Assembly: GCF_900496995.4 (NCBI RefSeq)
Contig: NC_044004.1
Span: 82,901,538 to 82,965,537 of the forward strand
Direction: 5' to 3'
Length of the DNA stretch: 64,000 bases
DNA from: Aquila chrysaetos chrysaetos
Lineage: Eukaryota; Chordata; Aves; Accipitriformes; Accipitridae
In this document: in pieces, positions 63,623-64,000 of the stretch
Position numbering within the stretch: the first letter of the stretch is position 1
Layout of the letters: the number at the start of each line of letters is the position of its first letter
Notes under the pieces: model-generated
Databases searched by the model: none
Seen by the model: only the letters and a program-made list of their open reading frames with translations
What the model was told of the DNA's origin: nothing
Program-made: the position numbers and the translations under genes

Positions 63623-64000
63623 GTAAGTTTTCATTGGCTGCATTTGAGGGTGAACGTGCCATATTGATGTCAAACTGGAACATTACAGAATATTACAAAA
63701 AATACAATCCAAATACAGTATATTTTCTTAGGTCGTTTACTCAAATACCTCTTAGCAGATGCTGTTACAAAGTCTCTATTGCACTTATGCAAAATCTGTA
63801 TATTGTTGCAGACCAGCTCCACAGAGGCTGATACCAGCACACCTGAAATGGCTATCTTCTGTGATAGTTACTCATCAATAGTGATAGTCTTGTCTAATTA
63901 GCATGGATAATATTGTCATATTTTTGGTGCCTAAATTTAGGATCTTGAATTCTGTATTCAGGTATCTAAATATGGATGTGCTTTTGAGAGGAATCAGGTC

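Larger units (their letters stand above)
36993..64000 (+). other. CCDC158: CCDC158 gene body (21 coding exons seen, 3' end outside window)
   Basis: CCDC158 encodes a long, mostly alpha-helical coiled-coil protein, best known as a testis-enriched transcript, with no established biochemical role. Nearly every coding exon aligns clearly with the human protein in order, and the splice phases fit throughout except at exon 7. Strongly conserved blocks include STVSQLRSELREAK, NSITIDHLR, LQHLKNE, KMQLKSAQAELEQTR and QITAKRGQIDALQSKI. Introns range from about 100 bp to 3.4 kb. Intron 8 (43547-46937), intron 9, intron 12 (52043-53375), intron 15 (55072-56750), intron 16 (56844-58206) and intron 17 (58333-60360) carry no recognisable gene. 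Their repeats are listed separately. After exon 21 (ends 63622) I see no further exon before the window ends. The human C-terminal coiled coil must be encoded further right. Confidence 0.93.

Noticed and set aside
1..64000. tRNA, rRNA, CRISPR or bacterial-type operon features
   Set aside because: I saw no tRNA-like box A/box B pair, no rRNA segment and no regularly spaced repeat array. The gene structure is entirely vertebrate.

Overview
This is vertebrate nuclear DNA, almost certainly from a bird. The evidence is two recognisable, intron-split vertebrate genes, a CR1 retroposon tail of the avian type (about 25257-25300), and a solo endogenous-retrovirus LTR of a kind abundant in neoavian birds (48978-49557). 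Genes are mosaics of short exons between AG acceptors and GT donors, so most open frames in the window are chance. There is no bacterial content, operon or CRISPR array.

Layout. Positions 1-27327 read as the start of a long intron 1 of SHROOM3, which is on the minus strand and runs off the left edge. They hold microsatellites, homopolymers and a CR1 scrap, and I found no coding exon there. Positions 27328-27486 (minus) are the first coding exon of SHROOM3, the N-terminal half of its PDZ domain. Positions 27487-35400 are non-coding DNA between the two gene starts. Positions 35422-36053 are a CpG island with YY1-like and E2F-like motifs, the best promoter candidate in the window. From 36993 to beyond the right edge is CCDC158 on the plus strand. 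I could place 21 coding exons, about 1,040 codons against about 1,113 in the human protein, and the last exons lie outside the window.

The divergent arrangement matches the human 4q21 neighbourhood, where CCDC158 and SHROOM3 are adjacent and point away from each other. SHROOM3 is an actin- and ROCK-binding regulator of apical constriction. CCDC158 is a poorly characterised long coiled-coil protein. Nothing in the sequence says they work together, although they could share regulatory DNA.

The main oddities are in CCDC158. Exon 7 has a net 2-base deletion relative to the ancestral frame, which puts a stop in exon 8, while every other exon joins in frame. Skipping exon 7 would restore the frame. 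The intron after exon 2 appears to use a GC donor. A solo LTR with its own TATA box and ATTAAA signal lies sense-oriented in intron 10. I found no convincing undescribed biological system.
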